NCBI RefSeq assembly: GCF_001411555.2
Contig: NC_049904.1
Span: 30,703,370-30,767,369 of the forward strand
Direction: 5' to 3'
Source of the DNA: Juglans regia
Taxonomy: Eukaryota > Streptophyta > Magnoliopsida > Fagales > Juglandaceae
DNA: 64,000 bases
Shown here: piece by piece, positions 49,611 to 61,108 of the stretch
How the letters are laid out: the number at the start of each line of letters is the position of its first letter
How positions within the stretch are numbered: position 1 is the stretch's first letter
Notes under the pieces: model-generated
What the model was told of the DNA's origin: nothing
Databases searched by the model: none
What the model saw: only the letters and a program-made list of their open reading frames with translations
Made by a program: the position numbers and the translations under genes

Positions 49611-49643
49611 GCGATCCCCCCCCCCCTCTCTCTCTCTCTCTCG
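49611..49643 (+). repeat. (CT)n microsatellite
   Basis: A C run followed by about ten CT units, just upstream of the proton-pump-interactor fragment. Confidence 0.8.
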
Positions 49644-49779
49644 TCTCCCCCCGAATGCCTCCAAGAAAAAACCCTACGTCTGTGTACTGATTTCCCGTCG
49701 GCTGCCTAGACCCCCGGCGTACGACGTCCCGCCCAATTATCTCCTCCCCACAAATCTCCTGCGTCCCCTTCGATTTGGA

Positions 49780-50325
49780 GACACTACTGTTTTGCCTGGA
49801 AAGGATAATGGCAAATTGGATCAAGGGCCTGGTCTCAACCATCCCATAAAATTTGGTTCGCATGGAGATGAACCAGTTAAAGGAGAAGGAAATGACGTTT
49901 CTGACGCCAACTTCCCAAAGGATGCAGTTGACGAGTGGCCTGCACCTAAGCAGATACATTCTTTCTATTTTGTCAGGTACAGACCATATGATGACCCAAA
50001 AATAAAAGCCAAAGTTGATCAGGCTGATAAAGAGATTCAGAGGAAAAATAATGCCCGATTTCAGATCACTGAAGCACTAAAGGCAAAGAGGTCGGATCGA
50101 GCAGAGTTGATTTCTCATATTAGAGCTTTGAAAGATGACAACCGGCAGTTTAGGACAATCTTGGATGAGAAAAGAAAGGAGATCGAACCTCTGCAACAGG
50201 CTCTTGGCAAGCTGCGCAATACAAACACGGGTGGTCGGAGTAGTGGTTTATGTTCATCTGAGGAAGTGCTTAGTGATGTTATCCATAGTTTGAAGTGCCG
50301 CATATAACACGAAAGCCTTGTCCGG
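49780..50325 (+). pseudogene. Proton pump interactor (PPI1-like) N-terminal fragment
   Basis: The family regulates the plasma-membrane H+-ATPase. The homologous block starts near LPGKDNGKLDQGPG, passes the hallmark DAVDEWPAPKQIHSFYFVRY and the coiled-coil start (DQADKEIQRKNNARF), and reaches LCSSEEVLSDVIHSLKCRI. A TAA at 50305-50307 replaces the expected CAA (Gln), because the next codons read HESL as in the family. Homology stops soon after, and the long coiled coil and C-terminal anchor are absent. An open frame begins at 49570, but its first ~70 residues are not conserved. Probably a retro-derived or fragmentary copy. Confidence 0.75.
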
Positions 50326-51244
50326 CGTGCAGCGTCCGGCGTTCGGCGGATTGGTTTCGGCGTGCGGCCAGGGCTTAAGCAGGGGCGTTAGGTCGAAGGT
50401 CGGGTTCCGTACAAATGCTAGTCTAATTGTCCTAAATATCCCTGCTATGGTGCAACCAGTTCTAGACTTTAATTTTATGCAATGCTGAAGTGTCATCTTA
50501 CTATTGATAAAGCCACTCTATCGAATTTCCCTGTCCAAAGATGCTCGGCAATTATAATTAATATTTATGGAAGTAATTTCTCATTCATCCTCTAAAAATT
50601 GGGTTCCAACATATTAGGTATAATTGGGCCAAATGGAATCAGAACTGGCGTTTGGGCCAACAAGAATCATTGGTCTAACTTCATACGTTTGGGTAGAAGT
50701 GAATAATAATAAAATATTAAATAATAATTATAAAATAATAAATAGAAGTGAAATATTTTCAAAATACTTGAAAGTATCCAAATTAGGACAGTTGGTAAGT
50801 ATTATATTACAGTACATTGATTTTTTTATTCATTGGATTCGGTTTAAAGAAATTAAATTGAAAATGAAATATTTTTATTTTAAATATAAGCAGAAAAGGA
50901 GGAGCCATAACATATTTTTTTAAAAAAGAGGACTCACATTTACCTTTTAATATATGTGAAAAATTATATTTTTAAGTCAGGATTAATACAACACTCTTTA
51001 TACATATAGCTAATATGGCCAGACTTGTTGTTTAAGAAAAATTAATTTTAAAATTTTCTTACAAATTAAACTCTGCTATGTCCGCCTTGTAAAGAATATA
51101 GTGTTCATATCGATTTGCAAGTAGAATAATTAATTTGTAATATCTAAAATTTCATTTAAAAAATCGGATCATATGTCATCAGACCATTAGGCTCTCAGCC
51201 GGCAGATATATGCTTTATTTGATCTGAGGTTAATGCAAGTAAAA
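50326..51244. other. Intergenic, AT-rich
   Basis: Immediately after the fragment, 50310-50400 is GC-rich with repeated cggcgt motifs. The rest is AT-rich with no recognisable gene. Confidence 0.4.
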
Positions 51245-51915
51245 TCACATAATACTGCAATAGGCATGAACATTGTCATCACTGAAAAGATGGACAGTTT
51301 GATCGGGGACAGTATCGTAGGCTTGGTCAGGGAAGTAACCGTGCACACTTTCGTTAAAGCCATGGCGGTAGTAATTATAGGAAGAAGAGTAGGTAGACTC
51401 GTCTAAGTACTGGGATGCATAAGGATAGTATTCGGTGTCGTATGGGAATGGCCAAAACTCTGCCTTCCTTCCTGTTCTTCTCACCACCTTTAGCACCTTC
51501 CTCTGCTCAACGTATCCCGTCACTGTCACCTTTTGCTTGTCCATGTCTATATCCAAGCTATCAACCCCTGCTTCCGTGGAAGGGAATTTAGAGAGAGAGA
51601 GAGAGAGCAGATGGTGATTAGATAAGAAATATGATCTCAATGTAAGAAAGAAATTAACCAACAGACAGATGAATGAGTTCATGCCTTGTATTTTCGAGAT
51701 TGCTCTTCGAACTCTCTTTTCGCATCCTTCACAATCCATATGTACCAGAAGTTCCACAATCTGTCAAACGGAGCCATGAAAAAGAAAATATATATCAGAA
51801 GTACTGGTAGAACACAGAAGCAGTCCAACATTAGAATGTAAGAGAGTTTGCGCGCAGTAGTACTTACAGAGATGGCATCAGAAAACTGTGCCCTTCTAGC
51901 TCGCCTCCTAAACAT
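51245..51915 (-). CDS. Heavy metal-associated isoprenylated plant protein (HIPP)
   Basis: Exons 51868-51915, 51685-51760 and 51245-51567 give 148 residues. An HMA fold at residues about 17-80 carries the metal-binding MDCEGC (24-29), then VDSLDIDMDKQKVTVTGYV and VRRTGRKAEFWPFPYD. A Tyr-rich tail follows, with the HGYFPDQAYDTVPD block and the C-terminal CaaX box CSIM (145-148) for farnesylation. The start MFRRRARRAQFSDAIS matches the short basic first exon of this HIPP subgroup. Intron 1 is GT-AG. Intron 2 (51568-51684) uses a GC donor (aag then gcatga) and contains a (GA)n run. No defect is seen. Confidence 0.9.
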
Positions 51916-52782
51916 TATGATACAGATGCTGCTACTGCACAAAACCTGAATGCCTCTATCTTATAGAAGTCCACATTTTCTGACTTAAATTGATATATGC
52001 CTTTGTGTGTAGGCAGATCGATGTTTTTGCTTGTGCCTATTACAACTTGCATCAAGTACATCCATTCCCTTTCTTTGGAAGTTCTCATATCATTTTTTTT
52101 TTTGCACATGACCATTTTATGGCTGAATTTCTCATTATAAGAACTCATATTAAATGGCCCAAATGTTCAAATTGGTTTCAGCTCGAATCTATCCTCAACT
52201 TGATTCTTTCTTTTTCTTTTTTTTTTTGGGTAAATTCCTCATGACTATTATTATTTCAGTATAAGAAAGATACCCCCTCTCTTTCATTGAGATTGGAGAA
52301 TGATGATGAAATAAGTGATCTGAAAGAAAAATGCAAGTAAATAATAGTTATGTCCTTAATACATTGGTTATTACTTTCCGAATATTTCATTGGTTTTGTT
52401 AAATATTCAAGATCAGAATGATTTAACATCAATACTTCCTTGTGCGTGTTTTGTTGATGGAAAAGAACGGGGCAGTGCTGCGTGCAAGTTGAGTTGAGTT
52501 GGGGCAAATTTATGGAAGGGATCGGAATATCAGCAGGAAAGCAACGTCGGGATGTTATCTGGGCAAGGACAAGTAGCTGTGATTTCTGGCACTCACGCAC
52601 GCTAAAGGAATATGTAGCTTTCACACACATCTATAAGTTTTTTTTTTTTTTTCAGAATAATTCACTATTATTTTTTATTATTATTTAATATTCTTTTATT
52701 ACTTTTTCATTATTATTCATAAAATATTTGAAATCATATCACTATCCAAACGCAATTTAGCCAATTGCCTGAGACACCATCC
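51916..52782. other. Intergenic upstream of the HIPP gene
   Basis: Likely holds the HIPP promoter. Near 52650-52760 a T-rich segment ends in ctatccaaacgcaattt, like the right end of a TIR element. No other gene is seen. Confidence 0.4.
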
Positions 52783-53330
52783 CAATTGAGGCCCCCAACT
52801 CAATGTTCTGATTATCATTTCAATCGAGACATTAAAATGAGATATTTTAATATCGATACTGTTTCAGAATAGTCTATATATGAATAAATTACATATATAA
52901 ATATATATTATATTCTAAAATAATAGTCTATATATGAATAAATTATATATATAAATTATAAATAGTCTGATCTGAATTAGAGATCAAAAAATGAGAAAGT
53001 AATGAAAAAAAAAGAAAATGCTGAAATTCAAAATATCAGCTGGTACCCACCGATACGGCCGAAATTTTGACCAGTATGAAACTCGACCCTTCTCTGTACC
53101 GGCTATCCGGCCGGTACAGCATATTTTGACCGTACCGGCTGGTACGAAAGGAAATTAAAAACCTTGCCCCAACATGAAACACTAACTTTGGTTTAAAAAA
53201 AAAAAAAAACTCTCAAGTGACACTAAAGAGAGAAAAAAAAAATGAAGAGCCACTATAGGGAAACATAAAAGTGGCAATGAATATTGAAACGTTGCAAAAA
53301 AACCTGAGAAAAATAAAAAGAAGCATAAAG
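52783..53330. repeat. Left flanking direct repeat of the duplicated block
   Basis: Apart from the 366-bp insertion, this matches 59277-59450 (caattgaggcccccaac, then catgaaacactaa and an A-rich segment). It places a direct repeat of about 175 bp on each side of the composite duplication. Confidence 0.7.
52801..53166. mobile_element. Non-autonomous hAT-type element (366 bp)
   Basis: Ends caatgtt and aaccttg give a short TIR. The 8-bp flanks ccccaact/ccccaaca differ by one base. The related flank at 59277 onward contains a single ccccaaca (59287-59294) and no insert, which directly shows the empty site. The right half carries ccggtac motifs. Confidence 0.75.
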
Positions 53331-53731
53331 CAAGAGGCCGTGGAACTTTGCTACCTCAAAGTAAGTTGGCAGTAAAAGTATATACAATGAAAAGCGAAAG
53401 GATATGTTATATATTGTTAGCTTAAAATATTATCACAAAATAAAATGCAAATTCAGCAATCCTCTCCATTTTATGTTACTCTCTCATCTTTAGTGTTTGT
53501 CACTCTCCATAAATTAATATTCAATATCCCTTCATTTTATTTCAAAACCCAACCGAAAATATTAAATTACATGAATGTTATTCATTGTACTTGTAATCAA
53601 ATTAATATATCCTATTTAGGCGTACAACAATATTACAGGAAAAATAAATAAATTAGTCATTTTATCAATTAAAATAGAATAATGGCAAATCTTAAATGCC
53701 AAACTTTGATAAATAATTTTGTTTCAGTTAT

Positions 53732-55223
53732 GGTAAAATAAGATATACCGCAAATATTTGTTTCAGTTATGTTCTATTGCTAACTCTGCCACAAAAAAAA
53801 GAAACATGTCATGCTTCCTCTAACAAATTTTGGAATTACATAAGAATTCAATATGCATGGTGAATTTATAACCGAATTCCACACAGGAAACCAAAAAGCA
53901 ATCAACCATGAAACATGTTATGACTACGACTGATCAGATATAAGTATTGAGATTTCGTTGCAGGATACATTCAATGATCTGCTGCGAATTGTTGTGTTTC
54001 GACAATTTCTCAGCCAAAACCTGTCCGTCAGATTCGCCGTTGCTCATTATGCCGTTGAAGAAGTTTTACATATCGTGGGGATGTCCTATACCTTAAAAAA
54101 TAAAGTGTAACAATTCGGAAGTGACAGAGAGTAACCCAGACTATCAGCAAAAAATAATGGCAGAAACAAAAACAGGTAAAACCATCACTTATAAATGCTA
54201 GCAGTTTTCATCATTTTCCAAATGCATAATAAATACATCTTTACATTGATAATACAAATCATTCTTTAAAGCAATAAGGTGTGAAACATAGGGTCATTGT
54301 ATGTGCTTCATGTCACACCATGTGAACTAAAACGCACACCAGAACACATGCTTAATATTAACAAAAACGTGTGCATGTAAAGGTTAGTGTGTATGTCACA
54401 GGTGCTACCATACCCAGTAAAATGGAAGAGTAAAAACTGTGATCAAGTGAGAATGTGAAAATTGTTCTGAGGTTCCAGCCTATACCACAGAGATACTGCG
54501 AAGTTTATTGTAGAATGCAAGATCAAGTTTAATTAAAGGAAAACAGTCTCCATTGTATAATGGAATTCCAAATTCCTTAATTAAGAGGAAAAAAAGTACA
54601 GCATATTTTCAATAAAAATTCTAAACTTACTTCTGAAACACATGCCTTAGCCTTTCTTAGCTTTCTCTTCCCTCGGAAGAACCTGAAAGAGACATCCCAC
54701 AGTAAGACAGGGAAATCAGAAAGAAAAATTTCAGAAAATTCTAGCGGTAGACAACAAATTCCAAATTGCAATTACAATTTATTTACCGAAATAGTGGATG
54801 TTTTCTTATATGTGTATAGATGATTGTCAGACTCAGTATTTGCCTCTTAACTCTAAAATGTTGCAAAAAGTTAATAACAATCAAAGAACAGCGAATCACG
54901 GGCAACACATAGTATTTTCCATTGGAAAAGCAGTTCCATTCACTTTTTTCGATAAGTAAAAAAAAAGTTCCAGTCACTTGATGCCTATACGATAATTAGT
55001 ATTTTTTTTTCTCATTTTATGGATCACCACAGCATGAAAGGCATTGTCCATTCTATTACCAAGAAAACGAGTAAAATGAATTTAAATCGAACTAATAATC
55101 CTACATTCCTCACCATTAAACTAGTGTAACGAATATTTTTAAGAATAAAAAAAAAGTAACACAGCGCACCCTACATGAAATAACAGCTAGAAAACTTGGC
55201 TAAGTTTTACAACTGGAAAGCCT
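53732..55223. repeat. Duplicate of 29,205-30,697 (block 1 copy)
   Basis: High identity to block 1, with small indels. It carries an orphan copy of CID-gene exon 1 and its leader signals. The right end joins block 2 at a three-base cct shared by both parents. Confidence 0.9.
53969..54047 (-). pseudogene. Orphan copy of CID-gene exon 1
   Basis: 79 bp with an ATG and a GT donor retained. It encodes [20 protein letters not shown] and then SQQIIE, so there are substitutions relative to the parent but no stop. The remaining exons are absent downstream on the minus strand, so it cannot make a CID protein. Confidence 0.85.
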
Positions 55224-58069
55224 GTTTATGAGATGAGCTACCTTTGTTATATACCATACCTTCCTCAACTGATCCAACATCAGTATAAGATGACCTTGGA
55301 ATAACTGAAACATGTTCAACCACATATTCAGATCCATTTTGATCACCCAAGTTAACTCCTGAAGACTTGACCTGTGTAACATGACCCTTACTAGACTCCT
55401 GTACTTCCCTCAACCTTGGCTCCGTTTCATTATCTGGATGTGTCACTGAGGATGATCCATGAGTTTCTTCATAATTAGAAGAATCCTTCCCTTCTCTCTC
55501 ACTGTACAATTCAGATTCCTTATCTGAAATGGGAATAGAAGTCACAACAGACACTGGAGGCAAACCCATTTTGGATATCTCCACTTGCAAGTCAGAAGAA
55601 ATGGAGGGAAGGGAGAGGATCTTTTCACCTTCCGGGGGGCTTGAATCATAAACAGGTTCATGTTGATTTTCATCCACCCCCCCACTCAAAAAGTGGGAAT
55701 CTGGCTCCTTAGGGGAAGGTAGGTTTGCACTTTTAGATTCTTCAAGGTCATTGCCTCTTGGTTCCATAACTCACCGTTTCCTCTTTTGTAGCATACAGTA
55801 CTCTCCCATCTATTTCTGATAACGATGACAAACTTGATCTACTGCTGTACTCGTCTTCAACAGGTTCCATTTTTAAATGAATTTCACTAGTACTAAGTTC
55901 CAGAGGAATAGCCACCCCTCCTGTTTCAGACAATCCGGAATCTATTTCAGCTTGATTTCCCACTTGCCCCAATGTTATCTCAACCTCATCATCATGAATA
56001 AAATGTTGTGTTTCGGGATGAATTTCACTAGTGCTAAGTTCCAGAGGAATAGCCACGCCTCCTGTTGGGGACAACCCAGAATCCATCTCAGTATCATTTC
56101 CCACTTGCCCCAGTGTGATCTCAACCTCATCATGGCAAACATCCCTCCTCTCAACTTGTTCCATCTCCACAGAATCAATATTTTCATGGAATCCACTTCC
56201 ACATTCTACATGATCAGAAGCATGGTCTATGCTGGAGATGAGTTTTGTTTCTTGACAAAGATCTAGTTCATTGAGCTTCTTGTCATCTCGATCAGCAGCA
56301 GAACTCACAGATTCAGTATCAGGAATAGAACTCAACTTTGATTCACTGACTTCACTTGACTGTCTCTCGAATGAGGAATAGCTTGTCTCCTCTGAAGTGA
56401 AGCGTTCTGGCACAAAAAAGGGTCTGAACCTAATAGCATGCCTCTCTTGCCTGGGACCCCCTAGGCCAGATGGTCCAATACTGAAACTTTCATGCCTACG
56501 GAATAATGCATCTTTCTGTTGAAATGTCGTAAACTCTTGCTGAAAATTGTCTCCCTTGAGATCAGGTTTTTCTTCATTTGGGTCATAAGTAAGATCAAAA
56601 GGGTTTCGTATTGGCAACAATATAGATGGTGCCGAACCAGGTGGATCATAGGGATCATAAGGGAGATCAAAAGGATTATGTCTTGCCGTTGAAATGGGTG
56701 GAACATTAAAGAAAAGATCAGTGCCATCTAAGTCTATCAAATTCTTCTCAGCCATCAATCTCACGTTTTTCCGTGCTCTCCTCCTTGCAATGAGATTCTC
56801 CAGGCGCTGGTTCCTCTCCAGCTCGGAAGTCCCCAAATCCATGAGGTTCTTTTGGTCATCCTCTGTCCACTTAATTGCCGATTTACTTTCATCCTCCTTG
56901 CCTCCCTGTGCTTCTTCCTCGTCATCTTCATTTTCATCAACGCCGTCTTCTCCGTCTCCATGAATTTCCGATTCTTCATCTGACTCAACACTGGCATCGT
57001 TAGTTTTACAAGAGCGTTCTGAAGCACCATCTGACGCATCATCATGGGACATATGAGCAGGCTGTGGAGCTATTGGATCCAGAAGTGGGTGAAGCTCCTC
57101 AAGGATTGGAAAGATGTCGGCCATTGAAGCATCTGGCGAGGAACTCTCTGCCAGATCAGACCCTTGGTCCGAAGACTCATCATCACCATCCTCATCATCA
57201 TTAGGAAATAAATCGAAGTGATCTCCACTATGAGCATCGGCCAACTCTCCCAGGCGCTTAACATTATCTTCCACTTCAAGAATCTCATCTCCCACTTTGT
57301 GAACCACAAAACATTGATTCTGGAGAGATTCCCCATTATTTAACACGCATTCAGTCCCTAAGTTCTCCTCGTGAAATTCACCCTTCTTTTCCAATTCCAA
57401 ACTAATAAACTTTCCCCCGACTTCCCCAGTTACTCGCCTCTCCAACTGAATTTCCCGGGAACTATGATCATTCAGTGGCCTATAATCAACCAGGCCATCA
57501 TCTATCCCAACCTTCCCAACTTTATCTTCCACCGAACTAGCCCCTTCAATATCCTTCTCTAACTGAATTTCCCGGGAACTATGAGCAATCACTGCCACGC
57601 AATCAACCAGACCATCATATGTATCAACCTTCCCGACTTTATTCTCTGCGGAACTAGGACCCTCAATAGCCTCCTCTACTATGTCACTTCCCTTTGCTGT
57701 ATATCTTTCTACAAGAAAGCTATCGTCTCTCTCATCATCGACAACAACAGTGGTATCCCTCGAAACCCTGGCCTTAAGAGATGCGACATCATGGGAGTGG
57801 CTAACCCTATCATCATCTTTTTCGATTTCGGGTACAATGTTTGGATGCCCAAAACTCAAAAGAGTCCCAAGAAGAACGGCAGTGCAGAACAAAACAGGGG
57901 ATGCAGAGACCAAAAGGGAAAATAAAAAAGGAAAAGATCTGTACAGAAATAACACAAAACAGAGGATACCCAAAATGAATGGATGATTGGAAACTGATCT
58001 ATAACATGTTCTGCTTGATATGATCACGATTTTTCTCATTTGAACTGCAATTTCCAGTTTTGACCCCAT
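55221..58069 (-). pseudogene. Truncated, frameshifted copy of the acidic-protein gene
   Basis: Starts at the same ATG (58069) with the leader acceptor kept (58112). The frame stays open for 773 residues from that ATG, to a stop at 55748. The cause is a one-base T insertion at 55767, where the parent reads ccaaactc and the copy ccataactc. The original frame reopens to 55221, where the copy is cut by the junction. The 3' quarter of exon 1 and all of exon 2 are missing. The long intact frame and low divergence point to a recent origin. Transcription of a truncated protein with the N-terminal membrane region cannot be excluded. Confidence 0.88.
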
Positions 58070-59274
58070 TTCTCTCTCACGCCGTGATGTTCTTTCCAAT
58101 TCCAATCTCTTTCTGTAAACACAATACCAAAAACGAACCAACGGAATTCATTAGATCCATGGAAACGAAACGCCACAAGTAAACACAATAAAATTGTTAA
58201 AAAAGAAAAGAAAAAGAAAGAAAGAAAGAAAGAAAAGAATTGGGAAACGATCCTAGCAGGAACCCACATCTGAAATGGAAGCACACGAGATTTAGATGAA
58301 GATGAAATTACCTGAGAACCAGTAACTCAGAGAAAGTGATGCGTTAATTACAATTTGAATATCTCCAGAGGGGAAGGGAAAGGAGAAGGGAAATGAAAGG
58401 AGGTGTGAAGAGGAAAGACTGACCAGCTTGGATTGAGGAGAGCGACGGAGAACGAAGAAAAAGAAACGAAAAGGGGCAATGGCCTCTGTTTTTCGATTTT
58501 CAAAAGAAATGCTTTTACAACAAGAAGAAGAAATGATTTCGAGAGCGAGCTATGTGATCATATTATTCATATAATTTATTTGGGGCCTGATATCTGATAG
58601 CCGGACCGATAAGTTATAACGGTACTTTTTTTTCAGGTATTTTTAAAATATTTTTAAATTTGTGTTTTTTTTTTATTTTAAATAATACCAATTCACTAAT
58701 AATTATTTTTAATAATTTAAATTTAGATATGAGTTGAACTGATTTATGAATAGTAGAATAAAAGTTGAATTATTTAATATATTTTATGTGAAAATTTGAA
58801 AAAATTATTTTAAAATTTGAAAATGTTGAATTGTTTATTATATTTTGTATGAAAATTTTAAAAAATTATAATAATAAGATAAGATAAATTGAGATGGATT
58901 TTAAACGCAAACAAAACTATTTTTTATTGGCATAGTCGATTTGAGTTTCAAATTCGTCGGTCCCAACATTTTCTAATCTATTTTGAAAAATACTAATATA
59001 TTGATTGTGTTTGCCTCTTTATTTTGATTATTCATATATTTAAATTTTTTATTTAATAATTAGAAAATAATTTTGAATGTATTAATATATTTTTTTATCT
59101 TTTAAAAATATTTAAATAAATTAAAAAATAAAAATAAAAAAATAACTTTGTGCTGGCGGAGACGGCACGCTAGCATTGCTTATTTATTTTATCGTTTAGG
59201 ACAGAGAGACAAAAATGGGGGCGGTACGAAAAGCAGAGATGTATAGAAAAAGATTGATTTGAGAAAGGCACATT
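55221..59274. repeat. Duplicate of 39,033-42,804 (block 2 copy)
   Basis: Matches the 5' two-thirds of the acidic-protein gene, its leader and promoter. An extra AT-rich, MITE-like insertion of about 330 bp lies near 58585-58915 and is absent from the source. The copy ends at gagaaaggcacatt. Confidence 0.9.
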
Positions 59275-59276
59275 CT

Positions 59277-59450
59277 CAATTGAGGCCCCCAACATGAAAC
59301 ACTAATTTTCGTTTAAAAAAAAAAAAACTCTCGACTGACACAAACGAGAGAAAAAAAAAATTTGAAAGAGCCATTATAGGAAAACAGAAAAGTGGTAATG
59401 AATATAGAAAAGTTGCGAAAAAATCTGAGAAAAATAAAAAGAAACAGAAA
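59277..59450. repeat. Right flanking direct repeat of the duplicated block
   Basis: Matches the left flank at 52783-53330 without the hAT-type insertion, providing the empty site. It begins immediately after the block 2 breakpoint. Confidence 0.7.
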
Positions 59451-59926
59451 GAATGAAAGAAAAAATCTGGTAAATTGCATGTTATACTCAAGTTTATTCT
59501 TCTTTCGAGACATAGGAAGATTTGGTTGATTGGTCTTATTCTCCTTGGTATGATGATGAAATTGTAGATGTTTGAAGGTCTTGAATCATGACAGGGTGAT
59601 GATACCATTTCAGTTGTCCAACGGTATCTATTCATTACTGTAGCCAAAAGTTGTCAATATATGTTTGCTTTGTAGTACTTTGGCCACGCATCTAAGGATC
59701 CATTCCTTTGAAATATATGTGCATAAATTTAAGTTGCAACTATGGTAAATCGAATCGAAAAATTCTACATACCACACTCTCACCCCCTATGACGAGGTGA
59801 CATTGCCCATCAAACTCATGGAAATTTTTTGTGTTCCGTGTTTAGTTGGTTTTCAACTATTGTACTTAATAGAAGGGCTGTTCATGAGTTTTTATCCTCA
59901 TTTTTCTAGTATTATAATTCATTTCA

Positions 59927-60649
59927 TTAAACCAAGGAAGAAATACATGTTGGGATCTCCTCTAATGTTACAATATGGTCAGAAAATGAAAGAGAGTTTT
60001 TTGCTAACAAGTGAGCTATAGAGTTACCATTTCTCCTAACATGAGAAACCTCCCACTTAGCAAACTTTTGAAGTAACACTTTAGTTTCATTCATGATCAT
60101 ACTAGTACTACTCCAGCCTTCCTTCTCGCTCTTAAGTGCCCTTACAACTTGGAGAGAGTCCCCTTCGATTATGACCTGTGTAAAGCCAAGCTCCAGTCCA
60201 AAATTCACTGCTTGCAGCGCCTCATAAGCCTCAGCCAGTAGAGAATCAGGGAAGAGGTGTTTGCTAGTTCTCAATGTAGAGATAATATGGCATGCACTGT
60301 CCATGGCCACCACTCCTACACCAATGAGACCTTGTGCCTTATCTGTTGCCCCATCCCAGTTCAGCTTGATCCAGTTCAAAGGGAGAGCCTGCCATGAGTT
60401 TGTAGAGGTGTATACATGATAGGTTCTAAAATCTCTTCTTGAAGCTTCCTCATTTAGTAGCTCGAGAGTATGTCTAGTCTCCCTAATTATGGTCGAGGGA
60501 CGTGTAAATGTTTCCTTAAAAATGAAAGAGTTCCTTCTCCACCATATCTGTCTTGCCACAACTACAAATTCTTGAACCACCTGTGGCGACATGCTTTTAG
60601 TAATGACATCCAAAAGTTGTAGCATTGATTCCTGAGGATTTGACTTCAA
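59927..60649 (-). pseudogene. LINE-type RNase H domain, open 240-codon fragment
   Basis: RNase H (RVT_3-like) fold with NWDGA (first Asp), LLAEAYEALQA (Glu) and IIEGDSLQVV (second Asp), then SHVRRNGNSIAHLLAK at the end. An N-terminal ARQIWWRRNSFIFKE linker is typical of plant L1 ORF2 C-termini. There is no RT upstream; a poly(A/T) run lies directly beyond its start. The other LINEs here show no such domain, so it comes from a different family. The frame is intact, but a host role is not supported. Confidence 0.7.
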
Positions 60650-60661
60650 AAAAAAAAAAGA

Positions 60662-60755
60662 ATGTATTTAGGCATTTTTTTGTATACATCTCGTGTACAT
60701 AGACTTCGCCTATTGTATTTGATGAATAAAATTTTTACTAATAAAAATATGTATT
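60662..60755 (+). mobile_element. LINE 3'-end fragment
   Basis: gaatgtatttaggcattttt, then gtatacatctcgtgtacata and tcgcctattg, followed by a gatgaataaaattt end. This matches the tail of the LINE nested at 16970-17080. A possible more 5' part of the same 3' UTR lies near 59830-59900, so the RNase H fragment may be inserted within it. Confidence 0.5.
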
Positions 60756-61108
60756 ATATTTTATACCGGAGTGAAAGTGGGATGGGCATGGCATGTGCTA
60801 ATGTAGCATCACTCAATCTAATTTGTATTTTGTGCAAATTAAAAATGGAGTTATGATGAAAAGGATGCATGATGGGAAAGATCTTGTACGTACGGGTTAG
60901 TACGCCTTCACCATCAACTTGCAAACACAAAGTGAGTCAAATGAATGTTATTATTGGGCTACATCCATGATTGTAATGACATTCACTACCCCCACCCCCC
61001 ATCTAGTGGCATCTCAAGACTGTCCCTTTGTAAATGCAGCTTGTGATAAAATTATTGTTACTACAACTTCGCTATAGCTTACCATTTCTTTTTTATGTTT
61101 TATGAAGG

